DNA of 64,000 nt from the NCBI GenBank assembly GCA_029959285.1, contig JASCOE010000013.1, forward strand, positions 62,001 to 126,000. Reading direction: 5' to 3'. The DNA is from Flavobacteriaceae bacterium PS02337 (GTDB lineage: Bacteria; Bacteroidota; Bacteroidia; Flavobacteriales; Flavobacteriaceae). The position numbers were made by a program, and so were the translations under genes. The notes under the pieces are model-generated. The model was not told where the DNA came from. It made no database searches and saw nothing but the letters and a program-made list of their open reading frames with translations. Of the stretch, positions 1 through 8,375 are shown piece by piece (within the stretch, counting starts at the first letter, position 1; each line of letters begins with the position of its first letter).

Positions 1-1010
1 CAATCGACGGCAAAGATGTTGACGGTTTTTATTTGAGCGAAAATGATCCTGCAAACGGAAACGAACTTCTTTTTACCAAACAAAAACCTTACGTCATTTA
101 CGGATATGCCGGAGTTCCAGAAAATAAAACCATAATTTTTGAAGCTGGCGCACGAGTTCACTTCCATGCAAATTCTGGATTGTACGTTGCCAAAAATGCT
201 ACTCTTCAAATTAATGGAACAACTTCTTCAACAGAAAAACTCGAAAACGAAGTTATTTTTGAAGGCGATCGTTTAGAACCGCTTTACTCGGATATTCCTG
301 GACAATGGAAATCGGTTATTTTTGAAAAAAGTAGCACAAATCACTCGATCAATCATTTAACTTTAAAAAATGCAACGACTGGTTTAGATTTTAGAAGTCC
401 GCTAAATACTGTTCAAATTAAAAATACTCAGATTTACAATTGCGTTGAATACGGAATTTTAGCCCAAAACACTAAAATCGTTGGCGAAAATATTGTAATC
501 AATTACGCTGGTTTAGCAAGTTTATCATGCGTTTACGGAGGAGATTACAAATTTACACATTGTACATTCCATAATAATTGGCCAAATCCATCGCATTTCG
601 CAGTCAATTTGAGCAATAGTTTGACTGGAGCAACACCTGAAACAAATCCGTTAACTCAGGCAACTTTCAACAATTGTATTATTTATGGTTCGAATTTTAA
701 CGAATTCAATATCAGTAAAAATACATCCTCTGCATTTGTTTACCAATTGAACAATTGTTTATTGAAATTCGGAAGCACGACAAATCCTAATTATCAATTC
801 AAAACTGACACCGAACATTATAACAATATTATTTTGAATGAAAATCCGAAGTTTTATAATGTTTCTCAGAATAAATTCAATATCGATAAAACTTCTGCCG
901 CTTTCGCGAAAGGAAATCAGTCGTATTTAATTGCAAAAGATATTTTAGGAATTACGAGAACTTCTCCGCCAGATTTGGGCGCTTATCAGAGTCAAGATTT
1001 TCCGAAGTAA
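1..1010 (+). CDS. Right-handed beta-helix surface protein, 5' end outside window
   Basis: The frame is open from base 3 at the window edge through the TTG at 33, so the true start and any signal peptide are outside; about 335 residues are visible. The chain is a ladder of short strands and Asn/Gly turns (GLYVAKNATLQINGT, NHLTLKNATTGLDF, YGILAQNTKI), as in right-handed parallel beta-helix proteins. It ends in PPDLGAYQ, which resembles the DIGAYE-type ending of many such repeats. No T9SS sorting domain follows. It is probably a cell-surface or periplasmic protein; substrate and enzyme activity cannot be told. The next gene starts 11 bases downstream on the same strand, so the two may be cotranscribed. 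Confidence 0.6.
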   Translation, partial: IDGKDVDGFYLSENDPANGNELLFTKQKPYVIYGYAGVPENKTIIFEAGARVHFHANSGLYVAKNATLQINGTTSSTEKLENEVIFEGDRLEPLYSDIPGQWKSVIFEKSSTNHSINHLTLKNATTGLDFRSPLNTVQIKNTQIYNCVEYGILAQNTKIVGENIVINYAGLASLSCVYGGDYKFTHCTFHNNWPNPSHFAVNLSNSLTGATPETNPLTQATFNNCIIYGSNFNEFNISKNTSSAFVYQLNNCLLKFGSTTNPNYQFKTDTEHYNNIILNENPKFYNVSQNKFNIDKTSAAFAKGNQSYLIAKDILGITRTSPPDLGAYQSQDFPK

Positions 1011-1021
1011 ATTAAAAATTT

Positions 1022-1606
1022 ATGAAATTAACTTTTGCATTGTTCATTTGTCATCTATTCTTTATTAATGCATTTGCTCAGAATACAATAACTATTAAAT
1101 GTGATTCTATTTATAAAAATAAGGGCATTACAATAAAACTTGTAAATTTTGAAACTAAAAAAGAGGGTTACGACGGTGAAAAAAATTCAATCCTAATTAT
1201 CAGTCAAAAAGTAAATAATAAATCTTCAACTATAATAAAAGATTCTATTTTTAGTTTTGTTCAAAAAATTGAATTTCAAGATTACAACAACGATGGTGTA
1301 AAAGATATTTTAGTTCAAAATATTTCTGATGTTCGAAGTAATTGGACCTATAATTTATATCTGTACAACCCGAAAACTAATAATTTCAAAAGAGTAAATG
1401 GTTTTGAAGAAATAAAAAATCCAAGTTACAATTCGAAATATAAGATTATTGAAAGTCATGTATCTTCTGGCACAAATTGGGCAGCATTCTATAAAATCAA
1501 AAACAACAAAGTTTATAATTATAATATTGAGATAATTGATGACGGCAGTTCAAAAGCTGAAAAAGAATATAGAAAAGCCATAAAAAAGATTTTAGAAAAA
1601 AAATAA
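1022..1606 (+). CDS. Secreted hypothetical protein with an Asp-rich FG-GAP-like loop
   Basis: 194 residues with a clear signal peptide (hydrophobic residues about 3-19, ending INAFAQ), so it is exported to the periplasm or beyond. The centre contains QDYNNDGVKDILV, a calcium-loop-like motif seen in FG-GAP/VCBS-type and XAC2610-like secreted proteins. No catalytic motif is visible. It lies 11 bases after the beta-helix gene and is followed by about 180 AT-rich bases before the nuclease. I do not recognise a specific family; the export call is firm and the fold call is weak. Confidence 0.6.
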   Translation: MKLTFALFICHLFFINAFAQNTITIKCDSIYKNKGITIKLVNFETKKEGYDGEKNSILIISQKVNNKSSTIIKDSIFSFVQKIEFQDYNNDGVKDILVQNISDVRSNWTYNLYLYNPKTNNFKRVNGFEEIKNPSYNSKYKIIESHVSSGTNWAAFYKIKNNKVYNYNIEIIDDGSSKAEKEYRKAIKKILEKK

Positions 1607-1785
1607 AACTTTTTATTTTACTACTTTCAAGTCAAAAATCAATAGTAAGAAAATATATCCAAAATTAAACATCGCTTAACGTTTCGTATTCATAAAAGTA
1701 ATAGATTTGTTATAATACATTTTTAAATTTCTAAAAATCAGATTCTTAAAAAAGTATTTAACACCCAAATCTTAAAATACTATTT

Positions 1786-3636
1786 ATGAAAAAAAACTAC
1801 TTTTTAGTCTTATTACTCTGCGTTAGTGTCTGTTTTTCTCAAATTCCTTCTGGATATTACAATACCGCAACTGGAACGGGTTACACTTTAAAAACACAAT
1901 TGTACAATATTATTAAAAACCATACCAATAATGGTTACGCAGGTTTGTACACTACTTATCTAACTTCTGACGTTGATAATTTTTACGAAAACGACGGAAC
2001 TATTTTAGACATGTATTCTGAAAATCCATCAGGAACAGATCCGTACAACTATACAACTGGAACGACTCAAAGATGTGGAAATTATTCTGTTGAAGGTGAT
2101 TGCTACAATCGAGAACACATTATTCCACAATCTGTCTTTAATGAACAGTCACCAATGGTTGCCGATGCGCATTTCATCACACCAACCGATGGAAAAGTAA
2201 ACGGAATGCGTTCCAACTATCCGCACGGAACTGTAAGTTCAGCAACATATACTTCACAAAACGGAAGTAAATTAGGTTCAAGTTCTGTTTCAGGTTATTC
2301 AGGAACTGTTTTTGAACCCATAAATGCATTTAAAGGCGATATTGCTCGAATGTATTTTTACTTCGCAACGAGATATGAAAATACAGTTGCAGGGTATTCT
2401 TATGCCATGTTTGACGGTTCAAGCAATAAAGTTTTTACGACTGCATTTTTGAATGTTCTTTTGGCATGGCACGCACAAGATCCTGTAAGTGCTAGAGAAA
2501 TTGCAAGAAATAATGCGATTTATGGTCGTCAAAACAACCGAAATCCGTTTATTGATCATCCAGAATATGTAAATCAAATTTGGGGAGGAACTCCTCCATC
2601 TGGAGATACTCAAGCACCAACAACTCCAACGAGTTTGGTTTCGACTTCAAAAACTGCTACTTCAATTTCACTTTCGTGGAATGCTTCTACAGATAATGTA
2701 GCCGTTACTGGTTATGACGTTTACGCGAATAGCGTTTTAAAAACAACTGTTTCCGGAGTTACAGCTACAATTACAGGTTTAACAGCTTCTACAGCTTATT
2801 CTATTTATGTTAAAGCAAAAGATGCAGCCGGAAATGCTTCTGCGTCAAGCAATACCATTTCGGTTACAACCAACAGTAGCGGAACAGGAACAGCAACCGA
2901 TTTGCTTTTCTCTGAATACATTGAAGGTTCTGGAAATAACAAAGCATTGGAAATTGCCAATAATACCGGAAGTTCTATTAGTTTGTCTGCTTACACTGTT
3001 AAAAAACAAACCAACGGCGCGGGTTCATGGAGTACAGGTTTAGCTTTAAGCGGCACTTTAACAACCGGAAGTAAATTTGTAATTGTAAACAGTTCCATGT
3101 CTTCTAGCTGTTTTGCTACAAGTGCTGCCAACATTTCAACAACGGCAACCGAATTGACTTTTAATGGAAATGATGCTGTAGGTTTATTTAAAAACGGAGT
3201 TTTAATTGATATCATCGGAACTTTTAATGGAGGAACCGCCAATTTTGCTGCAGATGTTACCTTAAGAAGAAAATCGACTGTGACTTCACCAAGTGCAACA
3301 TTCAATTTAAGCGCACAATGGGATTCGTATGCGACTGATACTTGTAATAATTTGGCAAGCAAAAAAGTTCAAACAGCTATTGAGGATGAGGAAATTATTA
3401 TCGAATCTGATGAAATTGTAATTTATCCAAATCCTTCTGACGGAAATTTCAATATAGAATCTCAGAATTCAGATCCATATTCAATTGAAGTTTTCTCATT
3501 TTCGGGACAAAAAGTTTTCGATAAGCAAAACATAACTTCTTCTGAAGTTTCTTTACAAAATTTATCTTCAGGAATCTACTTTATTAAAATCACAAAAGGA
3601 GAAAAAACGTCTTATAAAAGGATAATTATTAATTAA
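1786..3636 (+). CDS. Secreted endonuclease I family nuclease with FnIII, lamin-tail and T9SS domains
   Basis: 616 residues. A signal peptide (1-19, ending VCFSQ) is followed by an endonuclease I / NucM domain (about 20-262) with the His motif NREHIIPQS around residue 111 and two Cys nearby (RCGNYS, GDCYNRE). A fibronectin type III domain follows (about 275-363; TSISLSWNASTDNVAVTGY), then a lamin-tail-like domain (about 370-480; LLFSEYIEGSGNNKALEI). The last 75 residues form a type A T9SS sorting domain (VIYPNPSDGNFNIES, LSSGIYFIKI). The protein should be exported by Sec, moved through the outer membrane by type IX secretion, and degrade DNA or RNA outside the cell. It stands alone and ends in a strong hairpin terminator. 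Confidence 0.93.
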   Translation: MKKNYFLVLLLCVSVCFSQIPSGYYNTATGTGYTLKTQLYNIIKNHTNNGYAGLYTTYLTSDVDNFYENDGTILDMYSENPSGTDPYNYTTGTTQRCGNYSVEGDCYNREHIIPQSVFNEQSPMVADAHFITPTDGKVNGMRSNYPHGTVSSATYTSQNGSKLGSSSVSGYSGTVFEPINAFKGDIARMYFYFATRYENTVAGYSYAMFDGSSNKVFTTAFLNVLLAWHAQDPVSAREIARNNAIYGRQNNRNPFIDHPEYVNQIWGGTPPSGDTQAPTTPTSLVSTSKTATSISLSWNASTDNVAVTGYDVYANSVLKTTVSGVTATITGLTASTAYSIYVKAKDAAGNASASSNTISVTTNSSGTGTATDLLFSEYIEGSGNNKALEIANNTGSSISLSAYTVKKQTNGAGSWSTGLALSGTLTTGSKFVIVNSSMSSSCFATSAANISTTATELTFNGNDAVGLFKNGVLIDIIGTFNGGTANFAADVTLRRKSTVTSPSATFNLSAQWDSYATDTCNNLASKKVQTAIEDEEIIIESDEIVIYPNPSDGNFNIESQNSDPYSIEVFSFSGQKVFDKQNITSSEVSLQNLSSGIYFIKITKGEKTSYKRIIIN

Positions 3637-3656
3637 AAAATAGATTTTCATAAACT

Positions 3657-3684
3657 AAAAAGCGGCAAATTGCCGCTTTTTTTA
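3657..3684 (+). terminator. Rho-independent terminator of the nuclease gene
   Basis: Perfect stem AGCGGCA / TGCCGCT with an AAT loop, A-rich before and seven T after, 20 bases past the nuclease stop codon. Confidence 0.85.
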
Positions 3685-3963
3685 TGTCGCAAAGACCATT
3701 TTTAGAGAAATTGCAGATTTTATTTATTTTCAGGTTTCGTAAATTTTGCAATACTTTTTTCGGAGAGAAACTAAAATATGAGGCTATCCTTTTTGTTTTT
3801 TTCCTTTCTAAAAGTTTAATATAACAGAAGATGTCAAGGGCAAATTTTGAATAAATACCCGAAATTAATAAAAGACCAAAATCTCTTGATTCTGCGTCTT
3901 TTTGGTAGAAAAAATGCAAGAAAAAAGCAATTTCATTTTTTTTGAAAAGAGATCGTTTTCAAA
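3685..3963. other. Gene-free AT-rich stretch upstream of purL
   Basis: I see no supportable gene here. A minus-strand frame running from 3919 to 3629 crosses the terminator hairpin, has a composition unlike the neighbouring proteins and no promoter, so it is treated as chance. The purL promoter begins at its right edge. Confidence 0.6.
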
Positions 3964-3995
3964 TTTGCGCTTACTATTTATTTACATTAAATTTG
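3964..3995 (+). promoter_or_regulatory. Bacteroidetes-type promoter of purL
   Basis: TTTG at 3964-3967 and TAAATTTG at 3988-3995 with a 20-base spacer, matching the TTTG / TAnnTTTG consensus of the Bacteroidetes primary sigma factor. The -7 box lies 25 bases before the purL ATG. No purine riboswitch is visible in the short leader. Confidence 0.8.
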
Positions 3996-4020
3996 CAGCT
4001 CAATACAACAAACTACACAA

Positions 4021-7000
4021 ATGATCCATTTCTTTGAAAACCAAAGCAAAACTGTTTTTGCCGTACAAACGCAAAACGAAATTTCAGCTCAAGACATTTC
4101 AAAATTAAACTGGCTTTTTGCCGACTCAAATAAGATCGAAAAATCTGCATTGACAGGTTTTTTTGTTGGTCCTCGCGCCACGATGATCACGCCTTGGAGT
4201 ACAAATGCTGTAGAAATTACTCAAAACATGGGAATTTCTGGCATTATCAGAATCGAAGAATTTCATCCAGCAACGGAAGATTTTACTGATTTTGACCCAA
4301 TGCTTTCTCAAAAATTCAACGAATTAGATCAAGAAATCTTCACTATCAACATTCAACCAGAACCAATTTTGGAGATTGATGATATTGCAACTTACAACAA
4401 AGTTGAAGGTTTAGCTTTAAGCGAAGAAGAAGTAGATTACTTAAACAATCTTTCGACTAAACTAGGAAGAAAATTAACTGATTCTGAAATTTTTGCTTTC
4501 TCGCAAGCGAATTCAGAGCACTGTCGTCACAAGATTTTCAACGGAACTTTTGTTATTGACGGTGAAGAAAAAGAGACTTCTCTTTTCAAATTAATCAAAA
4601 AAACATCTCAGGAAAATCCTAATGATATTGTTTCTGCTTACAAAGACAACGTTGCTTTTGTAAAAGGGCCAAAAGTGCAACAATTTGCACCAAAATCGGC
4701 AGACAAACCTGATTTTTACGAAATAAAAGAATTTGATTCGGTTATCTCATTAAAAGCCGAAACACACAATTTCCCAACAACAGTTGAGCCTTTCAACGGA
4801 GCTGCAACAGGTTCTGGAGGAGAAATTCGTGACCGTTTAGCTGGAGGTCAAGGTTCATTGCCATTAGCCGGAACTGCAGTTTATATGACTTCATATTCAC
4901 GTTTGAACAACGACAGAAAATGGGAAAATGCTCTTGAAGAAAGAAAATGGTTGTACCAAACTCCAATGGATATTTTAATCAAAGCTTCAAACGGAGCTTC
5001 TGATTTTGGAAATAAATTTGGTCAACCGCTTATTACAGGTTCAGTTTTAACTTTCGAACATTCAGAAAACGACCGTAAAATTGGTTACGATAAAGTAATC
5101 ATGCAAGCGGGCGGAATTGGATACGGAAAACTGGATCAATCAATTAAAAAGAAACCACAAGAAGGCGACAAAATCGTAATTCTTGGTGGAGAAAATTATA
5201 GAATCGGAATGGGTGGTGCTGCGGTTTCTTCTGCAGACACAGGAGCTTTCGGTTCAGGAATTGAGTTGAATGCGATTCAGCGTTCAAACCCAGAAATGCA
5301 AAAACGTGCTGCAAACGCAATTCGTGGTTTGGTAGAAAGTGATAGTAACCCAATTGTTTCTATTCACGATCACGGAGCTGGAGGACACTTAAACTGTCTT
5401 TCGGAATTGGTTGAAGAAACTGGAGGTTTGATCGACTTGGATAAATTACCAGTTGGAGATCCAACACTTTCTGCAAAAGAAATTATTGGTAATGAATCTC
5501 AAGAAAGAATGGGATTAGTTATTGGTCAAAAAGATATTGATACGTTACAAAGAATTGCCGACAGAGAGCGTTCGCCAATGTATCAGGTTGGAGATGTAAC
5601 GGGAGATCACCGTTTTACTTTCGAATCAAAATCAAATGGTTCAAAACCGATGGATTATGCTTTAGAAGATTTCTTCGGAAGTTCTCCAAAAACGGTTATG
5701 ACAGACAAAACTATCGATAGAAAATATGCTGATGTTGCTTACAACGCAGGAGATTTTGAATCATATTTAAAAGACGTTTTACGTTTAGAAGCCGTTGCTT
5801 CAAAAGATTGGTTGACAAACAAAGTGGACCGTTGTGTTGGAGGAAAAGTGGCTAAACAACAAAATGCAGGTCCGTTACAATTGCCTTTGAATAATGTGGG
5901 AGTTATGGCTCTGGATTATTTAGGAAAAGAAGGAATTGCAACTTCTATCGGCCACGCTCCTATCGCAGCTTTGATCGATCCTGTTGCAGGAAGTAGAAAT
6001 GCTATTGCAGAATCGTTATCAAACATTATCTGGGCACCAATTAAAGACCAATTAAAAGGTATTTCATTGTCTGCAAACTGGATGTGGGCTTGTAAAAACG
6101 AAGGTGAAGACGCTCGTTTGTACGCTGCTGTTGAAGGTTGTTCAGAATTTGCAATTGAATTGGGAATCAATATTCCGACAGGAAAAGATTCACTTTCGAT
6201 GAAACAAAAATATCCTAATGACGAAGTAATCGCGCCTGGAACGGTTATTATTTCTGCTGGAGGAAATTGTACTGACATTAGAAAAGTAGTTGAACCAGTT
6301 TTACAGAAAAACGGAGATTCTATTTATTATATCAATTTGTCTCAAGATGATTTCAAATTGGGAGGTTCTTCTTTTGCACAAATTAGAAATACAATCGGAA
6401 ACGAAACTTCTACGATTAAAGATGCTTTTTTCTTCAAAAACGCATTTAATACAGTTCAGGAATTAATCGGCGAAAGCCAGATTTTAGCAGGTCACGATAT
6501 CGGAAGCGGTGGTTTAATTACTACTTTATTAGAATTGTGTTTTGCTGATGTAAATCTTGGAGCTAAAATTGATTTCTCTGCATTTGCAGAAAAAGACTTA
6601 TTGAAAATCCTTTTCGCTGAAAACATCGGAATCGTTTTTCAAGCTAAATCTGACGCAGCTGTTGAAGCTAAATTGAATGCTAATAATATCGAATTCTTCA
6701 AAATTGGATCTGTTCAAGAAACTGCAACTTTAGAAATTGCAGATTACAAATTAGATATTCCAACTTACCGCGATGTATGGTTTGAAACTTCTTATTTATT
6801 AGATCAAAAACAATCTAAAAATGGAACAGCAAAAGCTCGTTTCGAAAACTATAAAAATCAGGTTTTAAATTATACTTTCCCTGCACATTTCACAGGAAAA
6901 GCACCTGTCATCTCGAGCGGAGTCGAGAGACCAAAAGCGGCTATTATTCGTGAAAAAGGAAGTAATTCTGAGCGAGAAATGGCAAATGCTATGTACTTAG

Positions 7001-7674
7001 CAGGTTTTGACGTAAAAGACGTTCACATGACGGATTTAATTTCGGGTCGTGAAACTCTTGAGGATATTCAGTTTATTGGTGCGGTTGGAGGATTTTCTAA
7101 CTCTGACGTTTTAGGTTCTGCTAAAGGTTGGGCTGGAGCTTTCTTATACAACGAAAAAGCAAAAACAGCTTTAGATAACTTCTTTAAAAGAGAAGATACT
7201 TTATCTGTCGGAATCTGTAACGGATGTCAGTTGTTTATGGAATTGGAAGTTATTAATCCAGAACACGAAGTTCATGGAAAAATGCACCATAACGAGAGCC
7301 AGAAACACGAAAGTATCTTTACATCTGTAACGGTTCAGGAAAATAACTCTGTGATGTTATCTACTTTGGTTGGAAGCACTTTAGGAGTTTGGGTTTCTCA
7401 CGGAGAAGGTAAATTTAAATTACCTTATTCAGAAGACCAATATAACATTGTTTCTAAATATGCTTACGAAGGTTATCCTGCAAACCCGAACGGTTCTGAT
7501 TACAACACAGCAATGATGTGTGATAAAACAGGAAGACATTTGGTTATGATGCCTCATATTGAGCGCTCAACTTTCCAATGGAACTGGGCACATTATCCAA
7601 AAGACAGAAATGACGAGGTTTCGCCTTGGCATGAAGCTTTTGTTAATGCAAGAAAATGGATTGAGAAAAACTAA
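4021..7674 (+). CDS. purL: Phosphoribosylformylglycinamidine synthase, long single-chain form
   Basis: 1217 residues, the usual size of the fused PurL/PurQ enzyme. It converts FGAR, glutamine and ATP to FGAM in de novo purine synthesis in the cytosol. Seen: an N-terminal PurS-like region, the synthase core (FSQANSEHCRHKIFNGTF, SLKAETHNFPTTVEPFNGAA, GAGGHLNCLSEL) and a C-terminal class I glutaminase with nucleophile Cys in VGICNGCQLF and PHIERSTFQWNW near the end. The start is ATG at 4021, 25 bases after a consensus promoter; the gene is monocistronic with its own terminator. Odd: the linker before the glutaminase carries VISSGVERPK, encoded by a copy of an intergenic palindromic repeat (see findings). 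Confidence 0.97.
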   Translation: MIHFFENQSKTVFAVQTQNEISAQDISKLNWLFADSNKIEKSALTGFFVGPRATMITPWSTNAVEITQNMGISGIIRIEEFHPATEDFTDFDPMLSQKFNELDQEIFTINIQPEPILEIDDIATYNKVEGLALSEEEVDYLNNLSTKLGRKLTDSEIFAFSQANSEHCRHKIFNGTFVIDGEEKETSLFKLIKKTSQENPNDIVSAYKDNVAFVKGPKVQQFAPKSADKPDFYEIKEFDSVISLKAETHNFPTTVEPFNGAATGSGGEIRDRLAGGQGSLPLAGTAVYMTSYSRLNNDRKWENALEERKWLYQTPMDILIKASNGASDFGNKFGQPLITGSVLTFEHSENDRKIGYDKVIMQAGGIGYGKLDQSIKKKPQEGDKIVILGGENYRIGMGGAAVSSADTGAFGSGIELNAIQRSNPEMQKRAANAIRGLVESDSNPIVSIHDHGAGGHLNCLSELVEETGGLIDLDKLPVGDPTLSAKEIIGNESQERMGLVIGQKDIDTLQRIADRERSPMYQVGDVTGDHRFTFESKSNGSKPMDYALEDFFGSSPKTVMTDKTIDRKYADVAYNAGDFESYLKDVLRLEAVASKDWLTNKVDRCVGGKVAKQQNAGPLQLPLNNVGVMALDYLGKEGIATSIGHAPIAALIDPVAGSRNAIAESLSNIIWAPIKDQLKGISLSANWMWACKNEGEDARLYAAVEGCSEFAIELGINIPTGKDSLSMKQKYPNDEVIAPGTVIISAGGNCTDIRKVVEPVLQKNGDSIYYINLSQDDFKLGGSSFAQIRNTIGNETSTIKDAFFFKNAFNTVQELIGESQILAGHDIGSGGLITTLLELCFADVNLGAKIDFSAFAEKDLLKILFAENIGIVFQAKSDAAVEAKLNANNIEFFKIGSVQETATLEIADYKLDIPTYRDVWFETSYLLDQKQSKNGTAKARFENYKNQVLNYTFPAHFTGKAPVISSGVERPKAAIIREKGSNSEREMANAMYLAGFDVKDVHMTDLISGRETLEDIQFIGAVGGFSNSDVLGSAKGWAGAFLYNEKAKTALDNFFKREDTLSVGICNGCQLFMELEVINPEHEVHGKMHHNESQKHESIFTSVTVQENNSVMLSTLVGSTLGVWVSHGEGKFKLPYSEDQYNIVSKYAYEGYPANPNGSDYNTAMMCDKTGRHLVMMPHIERSTFQWNWAHYPKDRNDEVSPWHEAFVNARKWIEKN
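6906..6930 (+). repeat. Intergenic-type palindromic repeat inserted in frame in purL
   Basis: The bases contain TCTCGA-GCGGAG-TCGAGA, a short hairpin preceded by TGTCA. I recall this as the core of a repeat found between genes in flavobacteria, and it resembles the TGTCATTTCGA arms of the palindromic elements at 32135 and 46070. Here it is translated as VISSGVER without breaking the frame. Confidence 0.6.
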
Positions 7675-7689
7675 GAAATATATTTTTAT

Positions 7690-7720
7690 TAAAGCGCCCG
7701 ATAATTTCGGGCGCTTTTTT
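7690..7720 (+). terminator. purL terminator
   Basis: AAAGCGCCCGA / TCGGGCGCTTT stem with an AATT-type loop and a run of seven T, 16 bases after the purL stop codon. Confidence 0.88.
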
Positions 7721-7805
7721 TATAGCCACAGATTAAAAGGATTAAAATGATTTTTCTAAACTCTAAAAAATAATCTGTGATAATTCTTTTAATCTGTGGC
7801 TATAA
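7720..7805. repeat. 86-base inverted-repeat (MITE-like) element
   Basis: Left arm 7720-7744 and right arm 7781-7805 are 25-base inverted repeats with one mismatch (TTATAGCCACAGATTAAAAG at the outer ends), enclosing 36 AT-rich bases. It begins at the last T of the purL terminator. It has no coding capacity and looks like a small non-autonomous palindromic repeat. Confidence 0.7.
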
Positions 7806-7849
7806 AAAACATCCCAACGCTATCCCCACATCGTTAGGACATTATTTAT

Positions 7850-8131
7850 TTAATCTTTAAAAGCTGATGCAATTCCGGTTACAATATTGGCAGTTCCAAA
7901 AGCAAATAAGCCAGAAGCGATTGCCGTTTGTCCAGAGAAATATTGACTTTCGCGAGCTATAATACTAAAAATTGTTCCGCCAGCAAGTCCAGCAATTAAA
8001 CCTAGACCAATTGTAGAAATAATCCACCACGGTTCTGGTTCTGGAATTGGATGTTTCTTTAATAATTCACGCCACCAGCCAGGATATTTCGTTCCGCACC
8101 AACCCATCGCTAAGAAAAAAGCAGTTTCCAT
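7850..8131 (-). CDS. Small membrane protein, hypothetical
   Basis: 93 residues. A Trp-rich N-terminal part (MGWCGTKYPGWWRELL) is followed by a hydrophobic segment with Gly zippers (about 37-58, IISTIGLGLIAGLAGGTIF) and a second weak hydrophobic stretch (about 70-88), so one or two membrane passes are likely. I do not recognise a family. It stands alone, convergent with purL across the inverted-repeat element. Composition is protein-like and no overlapping frame competes. Confidence 0.6.
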   Translation of the reverse strand: METAFFLAMGWCGTKYPGWWRELLKKHPIPEPEPWWIISTIGLGLIAGLAGGTIFSIIARESQYFSGQTAIASGLFAFGTANIVTGIASAFKD

Positions 8132-8338
8132 AATAATTTAATTTTATGTGTTGCCTACTCGTTTGCTTTTCGGCTTCCGCATTCTTACGGGATAAAAGTA
8201 ATAGGACTAGATTTTAAAAAGAACATGAAATTTCCTGTTTTTAAAGGGGAAAAACACCTTTTTTTAAGTACTTCTTTTTACTTTCTTAATTCAATTAATA
8301 AAAACTAAGCTTAATTTAATAGTATCTTAAGGCGCATT

Positions 8339-8371
8339 ATTGTTCCTTTTTTCATTGTATAAATAACTTTG
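8339..8371 (+). promoter_or_regulatory. Promoter of the first TonB-type receptor gene
   Basis: TAACTTTG at 8364-8371 matches TAnnTTTG; ATTG at 8339-8342, 21 bases upstream, is a near match to the TTTG box. The box ends 4 bases before the ATG, giving a very short or leaderless transcript if correct. Confidence 0.55.
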
Positions 8372-8375
8372 CGAT

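Noticed and set aside
3629-3919. Minus-strand 96-codon frame downstream of the secreted nuclease
   Set aside because: It runs through the nuclease terminator and into the coding end of that gene; no promoter or recognisable domain.
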